Of a stretch of DNA of 64,000 bases, positions 1 to 11,469 are shown piece by piece. The stretch is taken from positions 8,124,758 through 8,188,757 of the forward strand of contig JAMKCF010000001.1 in NCBI GenBank assembly GCA_023634235.1, given 5' to 3'. The notes beneath the pieces were generated by a model, which searched no databases, was not told the DNA's origin, and was given only the letters and a program-made list of their open reading frames with translations. Source of the stretch: Pisaster brevispinus (lineage: Eukaryota; Echinodermata; Asteroidea; Forcipulatida; Asteriidae). The position numbers and the translations under genes were made by a program. Each line of letters starts with the position of its first letter. Within the stretch, counting starts at the first letter, position 1.

Positions 1-1
1 C

Positions 2-838
2 ACTCAGTTATATTTCTCTTTTAAACCATCCCAAAATTTTGCTGATGAGAGCATCAGTCGTATTGAAACATGTGTTTGTGAAATTCGTGTTTGGATGCAG
101 GAAAATTTCCTTAAGCTGAATGATCACAAAACAGAATTTTTGATACTCGGTTCACGGAAACAACTCTCTAAAGTTACTATTCCCCATATTAATATTGGTG
201 ATTCCAAAGTTACCGCTCATACCAAAGTTCGTAATCTTGGTGTGATATTCGACTCTTCCATGACACTTAGTTCACATATTTCTAGTATTGCACGTTCTAC
301 CACATTTCACATTCGTAATATAGGCAAAGTAAGGAAATTTTTAACACAAAATGCAACTGAGCAGATAGTCCACTCTGTCGTAGTTTCCAGACTTGACATG
401 TGTAATTCACTTCTATATGGTCTACCTTGTACTCAAATTGAGCGTCTTCAGCGTATTCAGAACTATGCTGCTCGTATAATTACCTTAACTAAAAAGTCCT
501 GCCATATTACACCGATTTTAAAAGAATTACACTGGTTACCGGTAAGCAGTAGGATTAAGTATAAACTTCTGCTTTTTGTGTATAAATCACTCACTAACAA
601 TGCCCCTGCATATATTGATGATCTTCTCCACCCATACAATCCTCCTCGCAAACTCCGGTCTTACAATTCTAGCCTCCTTATTGAGCCCATATCCAATCAT
701 TCATGGGGAGACCGATCTTTCTCACATGCTGCCCCACGCCTATGGAACAAATTGCCTACACTAGTAAAATCATCTGTTTCTTTAACCCAATTTAAAAAAA
801 ACCTTAAAACACATCTTTTCAATCAGGTATTTGAGTAA
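2..838 (+). pseudogene. LINE reverse transcriptase, C-terminal part (5' cut by window edge)
   Basis: The frame is open from base 2 to the TAA at 836-838. It encodes the C-terminal third of a non-LTR reverse transcriptase of the CR1/L2/Rex1 type. The first residues, TQLYF, are what normally follows the catalytic YADD box, so the active site lies just before the window. Further in come LKLNDHKTEF, the conserved HWLPVSSRIKYKLL thumb motif, APAYIDDLL and a terminal SHAAPRLWNKLP block. The first ATG, at 95, lies inside the domain and is not the true start. No stop or frameshift is visible, so the copy may be young, but the 5' part is not seen. Function by family: target-primed reverse transcription. 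Confidence 0.85.
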
Positions 839-1066
839 ATGGTTGGATTTGTTTTTTTACCCCTCGATGTTTCTTAGATACGGCATTTGTAATTGTATTG
901 TATTTCTATAGCACATGTTCTGGATTTCTTCTTAGCTTAGGCTTACGTTTTAATTTTGGTTATTGTACATATTTATGTACGTTATTGTTTGTATTTAGCG
1001 CCATGAGCACTTTGATGGATTTGTGCGCTTTATAAGTTTTCATTATTATTATTATTATTATTACAG
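839..1066 (+). mobile_element. LINE 3' UTR and (ATT)n tail
   Basis: After the RT stop comes about 200 bp of non-coding DNA ending in TGTGCGCTTTATAAGT and an (ATT)n run at about 1,042-1,063. This is the usual 3' end of a CR1/L2-like LINE. The same 16-base tail motif recurs in the Harbinger transposase intron near 24,484. The next base begins gypsy A gag sequence, so the LINE 3' end sits inside, or at the truncated edge of, that element. Confidence 0.75.
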
Positions 1067-1314
1067 AATGCTGGTATCATTGGCGATTTGGTAGCAAGGC
1101 ACATAAGTGTGTAAAACCATGTAGTTTTGTTGGGAATGCACAAACTCAGGAAAACTGAAACGCCAGCAACTTAGGGCGACGAGTGTGTCTGGCAAACCTC
1201 AAAGTCGTCTCTTTTACATCACCGATAGGATATCTGGTACTAGATTTTTGATTGACACGGGTGCCGAAGTTAGCGTGACAGAAAGAACTCAAGTCCTTAT
1301 ACTTTACAAGCAGT
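1067..1314 (+). pseudogene. Gypsy A gag zinc-binding remnant and protease N-terminus
   Basis: Conceptual translation directly after the LINE tail gives CWYHWRFGSKAHKC followed by a PC pair. This is the variant zinc-binding motif that ends gag in many invertebrate Ty3/gypsy elements. A retropepsin start follows: [12 protein letters not shown] contains the D-T-G catalytic triad. Reading is cut by a TAA near 1,312-1,314 and the protease continues after 1,352 in another frame. No upstream gag or 5' LTR is present. Confidence 0.7.
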
Positions 1315-1351
1315 AAACAAATCCACTATTGACACCTTTGATGAAAAGTCT

Positions 1352-2455
1352 ATGACAATTGACATCGGATTAAGACGAGCATACAAATGGATTTTTATTA
1401 TTGCTGAAGTTCCATTCCCGATTATAGGTGCAGATTTTTTGAGGCAATTTTCTTTGGTTGTGGACATAAAAAATTATAAGCTGATTGACTCACAAACTGA
1501 ACTCGAAATTTCTGGTAACAAGGCATCAGTTTTGTCTCCAAAACCAATGTTTTCGATTCCCGAAACAGACAATGTTTTTCTCGATTTGCTTAGTCAGTTT
1601 CCAGAATTAACAAGGCAAAATTTCGATGAAACTGCTATCAAGCACACTGTTACACACCACATTCGCACAACAGGTCCACCAGTGTTTTCTAGACCTCGGC
1701 TACTTGCCCCAAATAAATTACCAATTGCTAAAGCTGAGTTCAATCATATGTTAGAGTTAGGCATAATTCGTCCATCTGAGAGTGCTTGGTCATCATGTTT
1801 GCACATGGTCCCAAAGAAAACGGGAGATTGGCGACCTTGTGGTGATTATCGTTCCTTGAACAATATCACAGTTCCGGATCGGTACCCTATTCCGCATATC
1901 CACGATTTCACTGCTTCATTACAAGGCAAGAACATTTTTTCAAAAATCGATCTTGTTAAGGCCTATCGCCGGTACCCTATTCCGCATATCCACGATTTCA
2001 CTGCTTCATTACAAGGCAAGAACATTTTTTCAAAAATCGATCTTGTTAAGGCCTATCACAAAATTCCTATTGAGACATCAGATATTCCCAAAACTGCCAT
2101 CACGACACCTTTTGGTCTTTATGAATACGTTCGAATGCCATTTGGTTTAAGAAACGCTGCACAGACTTTCCAAAGGTTCATTGACCAAGTACTCCATGGA
2201 CTGGATTTTGTTTATGCTTATATAGACGATCTATTAATAGCAAGTGTAGATAAAGAACAACACCAACAACACCTCAAAATAGTTTTTGAGCGTTTGCGAT
2301 ATTACGGGGTAATAATCAGTCCGGGAAAATGTCAGTTTGGCGTTAGTTCATTGGAATTTCTAGGACATAACATTGACAGCAATGGTATTTTGCCATTGAT
2401 GAATAAGGTCAAAGTCATTGAAGATTTTCCAATTCCTGACTCCATTCGTAAGTAA
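1352..2455 (+). pseudogene. Gypsy A pol: protease C-terminus and reverse transcriptase
   Basis: The reading frame starts inside the protease ([10 protein letters not shown], the conserved C-terminal retropepsin motif) and runs into a Ty3/gypsy reverse transcriptase. Fingers: [14 protein letters not shown] and [12 protein letters not shown]. First catalytic Asp: [10 protein letters not shown]. Then [17 protein letters not shown], and catalytic YIDD in [10 protein letters not shown] 30-residue segment of the palm is present twice in tandem, in frame. The frame ends at a TAA inside a region that should read on into the RT connection, so this is a nonsense mutation and not the real end. The next frame continues 15 bases later. 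Confidence 0.9.
1881..2060 (+). repeat. 90-bp in-frame tandem duplication inside gypsy A RT
   Basis: Two units of 90 bp. About 88 bases of the first unit are repeated exactly in the second, and GC lies between the copies. The duplicated protein segment contains the first catalytic aspartate (SKIDLVKAY), so the conceptual RT has two copies of that motif. The family needs only one. Confidence 0.95.
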
Positions 2456-2977
2456 CGAGAGTTTCTAGGGTTGATTAATTTCTACCGCCGATTTATTCCG
2501 GACTGTGCAGAGATTTTGCAACCCCTGACCGATCTTTTGAAAGGTAAATCAAAAAACCAATCAATTGCACTCCCTGATACAGCTTTACAAGCCTTTCAGA
2601 AATCCAAAGCAAGTCTAGCCAAAGCTACTTTGTTAGTGCATCCAGACTTAGAAGCTCCACTTTGTCTGATAACTGATGCATCGAACGTAGCAGTTGGAGG
2701 AGCACTCCATCAATGTGTTAATGATGTCATGAAGCCAATTGCTTTCTTTTCGAAGCGATTACAGCCAGCAGAAACTAAATATAGTACATTTGGTCGAGAG
2801 TTGCTAGCTGTATATTTGTCGATTCGACAATTTAGACATGTTAGAAGGTCGAGAATTTTATATCTTAACCGATCACAAACCCTTGACATATTCTTTTGCG
2901 GCCAAACCTGACCGATTCTCACCTAGAGGAGTCGTCACCTAGATTATTTATCACAGTTCAGTACAGACATACGGTAC
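2456..2977 (+). pseudogene. Gypsy A RT thumb/connection and RNase H (frameshifted)
   Basis: Continues gypsy A pol after the nonsense codon. REFLGLINFYRRFIPDCAEI is the RT thumb. LITDASNVAVGGAL carries the first RNase H aspartate, and FGRELLAVYLSIRQFRH the glutamate helix. Near 2,845 the frame slips: the expected ILTDHKPL is read one base out as LNRSQTLDIF. A second slip around 2,930-2,970 is needed to reach the integrase frame. Function by family: degrades the RNA strand of the hybrid. Inactive here. Confidence 0.85.
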
Positions 2978-4342
2978 GTGAAAGGTAGTGAAAATGGGGC
3001 AGCAGATGCACTTTCTAGATTACACATGGAAAATGTGACTCCCACAATCAGAACAGTCACTGCAGTGAATTTCGATGCAATTGCTAGTAAACAAAAGACC
3101 GACGAAGAGCTAATTAAGCTACGTACATCGTCGAATCTTCAATTCAAAGAATTGCCTCTTTTCACTACCCACGGTACTATCACATGTGATGTATCCACTA
3201 CCAATCCACGTCCTTATATACCCAAAGAATTTCGGCGTGATGTATTTAATTCCATTCATGGTATATCCCATCCAGGAATAAGAGCTACTCAACGACTCAT
3301 GACAGAAAGATTTATCTGGCCTTCCATTAACAAAGATGTTAGAACATGGACCAGAAATTGTATTCAATGTCAACGTGCAAAGGTACATCGCCACTCAGTG
3401 ACACCGTTAAGTACCTTTGACACACCACACGTTCGTTTCAATCATGTTCATATCGATATCGTTGGTCCCTTACCACCATCTCGTGGGTTCACTTATTTAC
3501 TCACATGTATCGATCGATTTACTCGTTGGCCTCAGGCAATTCCAATTTCTGATATTTCTGCCGAAAGTATTGCAAAAGCATTTGTTGATGGATGGATAGC
3601 TAACTTTGGAGTACCAGCGACTATCCCTACCGATAGAGGTAGCCAGTTTGAATCAAAGCTTTTTGAAAGTCTATCAAAACTTTTAGGTTGTAATCGCACG
3701 CGTACCACAGCATATCATCCACAAGCAAATGGATTGGTAGAACGATTTCACAGACAACTTAAATCATCATTCAAAGCTCAAACTTAACCAAATCGCTGGA
3801 CAGAATCCTTACCACTGATATTATTGGGTATTAGAACATCACTAAAGACTGACTTAGGCTGCAGTGTAGCAGAACTAGTGTATGGTACCACACTCAGACT
3901 ACCAGCAGAATTCGTAGTTCCGTCTGTGGATTTGAAATCTGTTGATCCAAATAACTATGTTGACCGTTTGCGTCAGCACATGTCGGAACTTCAACCCAAA
4001 CAACCTAGACATTATCAACATTCAAGTTATGTTCCAAAAGAATTGTTGACTTGTACACATGTTTTTATTCGTGTTGATCGCGTCAAGAAGCCATTACAAC
4101 CGCCGTACAACGGTCCATTTCGTGTAATCGAAAGAAGAAACAAAAAATTTATCATTGACGTCAATGGCAAACATGACTCAATAAGTGTTGATAGGTTGAA
4201 GGTTGCACATACAGATTTCGAACCCACAGTACCACCTACAGCTAAAGCTTTACCATCTTCTACATCCAACACTACTCCAGATGAATCTAGTAGATCCACT
4301 CGCTCAGGAAGGCGCGTGCACTGGCCCAGCAGATATAGATAA
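2978..4342 (+). pseudogene. Gypsy A integrase
   Basis: Starts in the end of RNase H (AADALSRL, where the N-terminal tether begins). It then shows the H2C2 zinc domain (HGISHPGIRATQRLM ... CIQCQ) and the catalytic core with D in HVHIDIVGPL, D in PTDRGSQF and E in GLVERFHRQ. A TAA at 3,785-3,787 interrupts the core. The same protein resumes at once and ends in a Ser/Thr-rich tail closing with RSGRRVHWPSRYR and a natural TAA. Multiple hits make it a pseudogene, but domain order PR-RT-RH-IN is standard Ty3/gypsy. Confidence 0.88.
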
Positions 4343-4469
4343 TTTATGTAAACAAACCGCACATTGTATATATATATATTTTTTTTTTGTGTGTAAATAT
4401 GAAAGGATTAGTTTAATTTCTTTCTTTCTTTATTTATTTTTTTCGATCCCATTTCAAACCTCGTGTGAT

Positions 4470-4655
4470 CTGGAAGGGGACTAATGTAGTGAATTCCTTG
4501 CTACAAGAATAAATTAGGCCCAAGTATGTGGCCAGGTGTTTAATAATAAAGACTTTCTGGTGCGCAGAAGACGCACGTTTTTGTTCCCAACTTCTTTGAT
4601 AATCACTGATGCGTGACGACAACGAAGGACGCAAAGTAAGAGCAGCTTACTTCAC
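4470..4655 (+). repeat. Gypsy A polypurine tract and candidate 3' LTR start
   Basis: A purine run TGGAAGGGGA lies just before TGTAGTGAATTCC at 4,485, the arrangement of a polypurine tract and LTR 5' end. An AATAAA is found near 4,543. No second LTR copy lies in the window, so the right boundary is a guess (a TTCACA near 4,655). The 130 bp between the integrase stop and the tract are AT-rich. Confidence 0.4.
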
Positions 4656-4907
4656 AATCACTTCACGCTCAGCTCTTGTCCGACAAGGTTCAACTGTATC
4701 TTTAACGCAGACCGTTTTCCGTGACGACAATTTACTTTAGCCAATGTGGCGGGTTTGGAACTGACTTGGTGGTGTTTTCCCCTTACAGGAAAGAACCTGC
4801 TCATTGGTTAAAGTTGTAAGTAAAATAAACTTTATTTAGCGTAGGCAGTTGCAGGCAATTTATATATTTGTAGGCCTCGGCAAATGCAGGCTGACTTAAC
4901 TTAAATT
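4656..4907. other. Non-coding stretch
   Basis: No recognisable gene, terminal repeat or low-complexity run. It may contain the end of the gypsy A LTR and the 5' end of the next element. I could not place the boundary. Confidence 0.4.
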
Positions 4908-6359
4908 TTGGTAAGGTTTTCAAAATTAATTAACACTTACCACAAAACATCCACTGGATGGAGAACTTACCTACAGCATCTGCTTAAAGTTCTTTTGTTT
5001 AGATATCCTTTCCTGGAAGATGAGATTCATAGTAGACTTCAGGGGGATGCCAGACGGATTGGTGGCCGTCACCATACATACATGGGTATTTCCATAGTCA
5101 GTAATGAACTGAAACTGAGAGGTGTGTCGTATGAAATTCCAAAGGAGGTTTACCCAATTGCTCTATTCTATGAGTGTGATTCCCGAGATAATCTTGAAGA
5201 AAACTTTGGGAAGGGAAATTTCATAGACAGATGTAATTCGACAAAGTTTTATTTATCAGGCGACCATAAATGTTTGTGCAAGCATATTTAGATGTGTCTG
5301 ATGTTCTAGGTCCACTTACAAATACAGGGTGGAATATTTACCACACTTGCCCCAAGGAACAAAAGAACAATGTTGCTGCCAGTGGTCTTAGAACTGACTT
5401 AAATGTGCCCGTTGACCGCGATCAACCTGACTCCCTACTCAAATCAATTCCCCTTCAAAACATCGTCCCATGTATCCTACACTGGATTACAAGATGCATA
5501 GAGAAACTAATAACATTAGAAGTCGAAAACATAGTGTCCGTAACAAATAAGTTGGCTCAAATTCCAGGTGAGTTAAGCCTAGAAGATGTAGTGGGCAACT
5601 TAGAAGCTAACATTAACAAACGTGGAATCAGGCATGGCACTTTTAGGATCTTATTCCAAAATTGACAGCCGGAAAAGGTGTCATTAAATAAAGACCATGC
5701 TCTTGCAATAATCAGCTCTCCACCTTTGGGAATGGAGTCAAAATATCCCCATATTCTCACCAATGTTGTTCCTCATACAAAAATGTCCAACTGTATTCCA
5801 GATCATGTACGCCATTATCTTCATCTTGAAGGTGATTTGACAGAATTTCACTATGTGGCAATGATATGGGAGAGTTTGTATTCCATGTTTAAAATAGTGC
5901 AAAAAGAACCACAACATGAATTAATTGACCACAACTCCAAAGGTTCTCTGAGGCCTATGGACTATTTATGGGGCTGTTCAGAAAAACAAGTGCACGACTA
6001 TAAATTTCATGCTGAAAGAATGTATCAATTGTTTTGTCTAAGGTTCACATGAAAACTTACACCTTACACCATAAAATTTATAGATTATGGATTGTTTTTC
6101 ATGCAAAATCTTGGGATTCCGCTTTGTAGATTTTCCACAGAAGGGGGAGAACATAGTAACTACCTACACAATTGTTTTTATTACCAACAAACCACAAGGC
6201 ATGGTGGTAAAAACAAGACTGATCAGACTTGGTATGTTTTCATCTACATGGAAACGTATCTCATATGAAGTCAGCCACAATGAACATGCAGATAGCGACG
6301 ATGCCTCAGAGGCATTTAAAACGTTTGTTGCACGTCATGTTGCCGCACGAAAAATTTAA
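4908..6359 (+). pseudogene. Unclassified transposase-like protein, main domain (multiple frames)
   Basis: Several frames that join head to tail look like one protein: a segment around 4,910-5,280, then 5,290-5,665 (TNTGWNIYHTC, LNVPVDRDQPDSLL), then 5,680-6,050 (LNKDHALAIISSPPLGME, HVRHYLHLEGDLTEF), then a segment with EGGEHSNYLHNC followed by TTRHGG. The last motif resembles the glutamate-bearing end of an RNase H-fold transposase core, but I cannot name the superfamily. The alternating frames and stops at segment joints show decay. It is continuous with the BRCT-like region downstream, so both are taken as one old gene. No terminal inverted repeats were found by eye. Confidence 0.5.
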
Positions 6360-6539
6360 ATGGCATATCAGTATTATGCAGTTAAAGCAAAACCAAAAAA
6401 AATCTGGATGGGTTGACAATCCATCTACAGCACAACAGGTAAAGTCCTACATATAAAGTTTATTAGCTCTGCAAGCCGAAAGGCCTGTTCCACTTGCAAA
6501 CCCAGATAACGATTAACTATTGGCGAAATACTCATTTGT

Positions 6540-7206
6540 TGTGACAGGCAGTGTGCCAAAATAAAAAAATTAAAAAATGACTCGCCAAACCGGACAGACC
6601 TTATCGAAGAGATTGGTGGTAAAGTGAAGAGAAACATGCCAGGCGTACCAAAAGGTCGATCAACTAAAAAATATGTCATCCTAATGAATGATGAAAACAG
6701 CTCTGCAAAAGCTAAGCTAACCAGTGCTGTTAAGAGAGCAATATCGCATGGCCTCATAGTTGTAAATTTGCATTTTGTATTTGACTCCATAGAGGAAGAG
6801 AAGCTTCAAGATATTAAACTGTATATCCCAACCTCAGTAACGGCTATCAAGAAGAAATTTTGTAAACCCCCAACTTTGCAAAAAATCAATTTTCAGAAAA
6901 CAAAGAGAATGATCACGATGTTGAAAGGCCCTAGAGCTAGAGCAAAATCATATGTCAAAAAAGGTAAAATATCAAGGAATGTTGACGTAATTTATGCTAT
7001 GATGATACACAACTAGCTTCCAAAAAACACTCCCTTCCACAACTGTGCGAAAAATGTTGGTCAATATAAAAGATTATGGTCAATTACCAGCTGAGTAACA
7101 ACAACGGTATCGAAATATGTGGCTTAACGAAAGGGTAAAGGAGCTTTCAGAAGTAACACGGAAGGCACTCATAAAAAAAACGCAACAGAGTGCAGAGTCC
7201 GAGTAA
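6540..7206 (+). pseudogene. BRCT-like C-terminal domain of the same element
   Basis: A segment beginning near 6,560 reads NRTDLIEEIGGKVKRNMPG, KKYVILMNDENSSAKAKL, AISHGLIVVNLHFVFDSI. The pattern (GG turn, hydrophobic strand with 'vv', late W/F helix) is that of a BRCT domain, a phosphopeptide- or DNA-end-binding module. Basic sequence follows to a stop at 7,014-7,016. Related coding sequence resumes in other frames (RNMWLNERVKELSEVTRK) up to a TAA at about 7,204-7,206. BRCT is assigned by pattern only. Confidence 0.45.
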
Positions 7207-8417
7207 CCTCAATCTAAGTTTTTGATCCAAATAGCCTTCCTGTCAAAACATACTGCTGTTCATTGTGACGACTAATTGTTTGATTTTGATTTGTATTCTT
7301 TACCATAATTGATCCTTATACAAAGTAAACTAAAACTTTGTTGAGTACAGCTTATAAGCTTCAAAAGAGATGGCTTACGGTGTACACGTACATGCATATG
7401 GTTTTAGGTTTATTATATTTTTATTTTTATTTTACTATTATTATTATAATAAATGTAATTGATGTTGCTTCTACATGTATTTCTGCTGCTTGACGTGACC
7501 TTGTGACCCATTGTTTTTTTTCAAACCATGTATTGATTTATTGATGTGTCTATGTATCTATTTCTCATATTTTGTGTTTTGTATTTATTCATTTGTTTTG
7601 TATTGTTCCTTTTTCCCTTCCTCTCCCTTCCCCTTTTTTTGAGATGGTGATGGTGGTGGTGGGGAGGGTGGCCTCAGAGCACATTATATGTACATTCAAA
7701 AACACATTTTTACGCTGTTGCCTACGCATTTTAAGAAAGTAACTAAACGAGTTTACAATTTACCTACACGATATCTCAACATACTTGAGGACACTGCTCT
7801 CCCCTTCCGATCTATATAGAGTTTTAAATGCTGACACAATTTATAAACGGTAAAAACTGTTGCTGCTCAAGTTAATTGAACTTTGTGCGCATATTCAGGG
7901 TTGTGTTTTTTTTTATGCCTAATGTAAAAACTTTCCATGAAAAACTGATAACGTTATTTTTGTGTGGCTAAAAACAAACAAATAACAAAAACAAAATAAA
8001 CAGCAACCCATACCAAAAAGTGGATTTTCCATGTTGTGGGATGAATGCGAAATTCAGATCAACTAATTTTTATTTTTTTATATATTTTAATAACGACTGT
8101 TAAAATACTTAACTGACTTGTTTTCATCAGAATTACCAAATTTAACAGATTGCATTTGAAAATTAAAATGTATTGTACTTTTTATAATGTGCGATTTCTA
8201 ACACAATTTCCCTCTTGAAATTGTTTATTTTGCCGTCACTGTAATGTCATGCACTTTTGCATGCACTTTTGGAAGCCAGGCACTCCATAAGTTAAATTGA
8301 ATACTAGCGTTGTTGTTGTTATTAATGTTTTTTGGTTTTTTTTTTTTTTTTTTTTTTTTGGGGGGGGGGTTATTTGTCTATTTTAGTTTTAATTTTGATA
8401 AAAACAATATCCTGTAA
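7207..8417. other. Non-coding, AT-rich; contains T24-G10 homopolymer
   Basis: No ORF of interest. Pyrimidine-rich and GGTGGT-rich patches occur near 7,600-7,680. A run of 24 T followed by 10 G lies at 8,336-8,369, a likely sequencing and assembly weak point. Confidence 0.6.
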
Positions 8418-8676
8418 TCAACCTTTAATATTGGGCTGAAAAATCTCGAACCTAAATCGACTCTTTCTACTCTGTTGAACTGTCGGCTGAGTGTCCACTC
8501 CACTAGTGGCAAAGCTCAACAGTTCACTGTGCACTCTTTTAGGAGAGACTGTCTCCATCCCAACTCTATCACTAATCTCTTCAGTGCCACTTTTGCTCGA
8601 CAGAAAAGACTGGAGGTCTTCTATTGCACTGTACTCTTTCAAATCCTCTGAATGGGAAATCCCTGCACTACCACTC
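8418..8676 (-). pseudogene. Gypsy gag fragment, distal part (split by piggyBac 1)
   Basis: On the minus strand a frame reads SGSAGISHSEDLKEYSAIED and on to a stop. It abuts the TTAA at 8,677-8,680 where piggyBac 1 begins. Its composition matches the gag-like frame at 12,548-12,892, so the two are read as one gag split by the transposon. Direct homology was not recognisable, so assignment rests on position and orientation relative to the PBS and LTR beyond 12,994. Confidence 0.4.
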
Positions 8677-8849
8677 TTAACCCTTTAAACTCAACCCTAC
8701 GTAAAATCGGGCACAGGTGACCGATTTTTTATTTTTTTTTAAATCACTTCTCAACCAACATCTACTGCCCTCTGTTGGCCAAGCTTGGCATATTTAGAAA
8801 GCTGAAAAAATAAGCTTTCCAATGAGAGTATGGTACCCGTGTGCAACCC

Positions 8850-8858
8850 CTATAAATA
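8850..8858 (+). promoter_or_regulatory. Putative TATA box of piggyBac 1 transposase
   Basis: TATAAATAAA lies about 155 bp upstream of the transposase ATG, in the right orientation within the left subterminal region. Confidence 0.35.
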
Positions 8859-9008
8859 AATATACAAAGCGACAAAGAAACCAGACTTTTGCTTTGTCCT
8901 TGGGGGAAAAAAAAAAAGCTTGCATCGCGTCACCCGTGTGTTGTGTGCATTGACTCTCGTACATCTTCCGCTCTTTATCTTTACGAAAAGCTTTTATTTC
9001 AGCTTCAA

Positions 9009-11469
9009 AATGCCCCAAAAGAAGCCTGAAAAGCCATCAAACGTTGCCCAACCTTCCAGGAGACAATTTAGAGAACAAGAAGTCTTAGGTTTTTGGGGTT
9101 TTGTGGATGAGGAGAGCGATGAAAACGGCGATCTCGATAGTGGTGAGGAAGAAATGATAAACCAAGGCATTGATCCCACCATAGACTGGTAAGTTTTTGT
9201 ATGCATTTATTTGAAAGATATAAATTCCTTGTTGATAATTTGCACTAAGATATAATCACATGTATGTCAATGAAACAAATATAAAACGTTACAAATGTTG
9301 AAATTTTTGAGAAAAAAAATTCTGAAGAACCCCAAAACAAAAACGGAAATGCAAGGGGGGCATACACCAAAGTACTTTTTATTTTGTACTCTTTTATTAT
9401 TTTGTACATTACTGTGATATTTTTGTGGGATATAGTATACATATTGTTTTTATTGATTTTTCGGAATGATTTCCATATCCTGCCACCACTTTTTAGCAGT
9501 TCCGAACTTTCAGTCGGAACAGCTATTGTTTCTGTCCAGATTTTTATTTATTTTTATTTTTACCAACAAAAGGAATCTCATTTTAATAAGTTAGATTTAC
9601 TAATTTATTTCATAACAAATGAAAAACTAGTGGCAGGATACAGAACATTTTCCGTCTTTGTCTTTGTTGAAAAGCACGGTTTACCGTATGGTTTTTTTTC
9701 CTGAATTTTTTTCATGAAAATGCACAATTATTTTTTGTTTACAGCTTTGAGAGTGACATGACTCCTATGCCACGTTCATCCAAGCAAACTTTGGGAAGTA
9801 GCCGGCCCAGAGCAGCACTTGATCCTGATCAACCGAGCACAAGTACCGCTTCCGATCTACCCATGATTCTAGCTGCAAATGATGAGGGCCCATCCACTGC
9901 CACTGTACAACAAAGTCTGCGCTCGAGAATCCGCACAGAGCGACTGATTGCACAGCAACCTTCATCGAGCTCAAACGCCTCGGATGAGGATCAGCCACTC
10001 ATTCCACCATGGAAAGGTGAACATGAGATTGACGTTGGTCTTGGGCGTCAACCATCTTTTACCCCGAATCGAGAGCCCGGCACCCAACTACCCGCAGTGA
10101 ACGACTACTCTCCCGGTTAGCTGTTCAAGCATTATTTTGGTGCCAACGTAATGAGATCACTGGTACAAAATACAAACAAGCAAGGAGACAAGATGAAGGA
10201 AGCTGGGAAAAAGTACACGTGGAAAGGGACATCAATAGAAGAGATGTACAGGTTCATTGCAGTAATTATCTTCATGGGCCTAGTGTCAGTGCCGACGCTT
10301 CAAGAATATTGGTCCGAAGATGGGTTTTTTGGCCAACCCTTCGCCAAGAGAATCATGTCTCGGTCAAAGTTCCTGCCCATTTTATGGAATCTACACATCA
10401 GTGACCCAGATGAAGATGAGGAAAATCAACGCCGTAAAATCATCAACGACCCGGGAATGATGGACTGCAAAGTTTGTCCATTATTTGATGAGATGCATGT
10501 AGCATGCAAGTCGTTCTACATGCCCAATATCAATATTTCTATTGATAAACGAATGGTTGCCACTAAAGCACGGATCGGAATCAAACAGTACATAAAAGAT
10601 AAACCAACCAAGAGGGGTTTCAAACTGTTTGTTTTATGTGACTCTAAAACTGGCCACACGTGCGATTTTACTATTTATGCTGGCAAGACGGAGGACCAGT
10701 CGGACAAGGGGCTGACCTATGATGTTGTAACCAGACTAATGTCGCCTTATTTAGGACAAGGCTATCAGCTTATCGTCGTGGCTTTCCAAAGTCAAAGGAG
10801 AACAAGATCGCTAAAAATGCACCACGCGGAACAATTCGTTGGATACGAGATAACGAACTACTTTTCGTCAAATGGAAAGACACTCGCGAAGTCACTATGC
10901 TATCAACGATGCATAGTGCCTGTGGGCCAGATACAGTGCAAAGAAAAACAAAACATCGTGAGACCGGAGCCTTCGACAGGATAAATGTCCCCGTCCCCCC
11001 CCCCCCCGCAGTAAAGGACTAACAAGTCAATGGGTGGAGTCGATCTCTCAGATCAACTGGTGCAATATTACAATGTGCTGCACAAAACTCGCAAGTGGTA
11101 CAAAACTTTATTTTACCATTTTATTGATATTGCCATCGTCAATTCGTACATCATTCATAAGGAAATGAATATTGCTCTTGGTTTGCCAATCATTAGCCAG
11201 AAGACCTTTCGTAAGCAGCTTGTTTTTGAACTTGTAGGAGACAAGAGCCAAATGTGCCTCCTGCTGCTGCTGCTATCCATCTTCCTGAAGAGCTAAACAT
11301 TTCAGATGACAGAACGAAGCGTGCACGGGTTGGAAGGAAAAACTGCCAACTCTGCTACAACTTGACCAAAACACAAACTCGAACCATATGGAAATGTTCA
11401 ATTTGCAATATTCCCTTGTGTATAATACCTACAAGAAACTGTTTCAAGATATGGCACGAAACTATGTAA
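9009..11469 (+). pseudogene. piggyBac 1 transposase (two exons, broken)
   Basis: Exon 1 (9,009-9,188) begins MPQKKPEKPSNVAQ and has an acidic patch. Donor CTG/GTAAGT and acceptor ACAG at 9,741-9,744 bound a 556-bp intron. Exon 2 has a Ser/Pro-rich linker, a TAG near 10,116 and then the DDE core: IDKRM carries the first Asp, and KRGFKLFVLCDSKTGHT is the conserved block. The region that should hold the second Asp (the DNFYTS box) is deleted near 10,775, with a frame change and a C10+ run at 10,988. [10 protein letters not shown], with the third Asp, follows in another frame. The C-terminal cysteine-rich zinc finger (CQLC ... CSIC) is read after one more slip. Catalytically dead. Confidence 0.85.
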
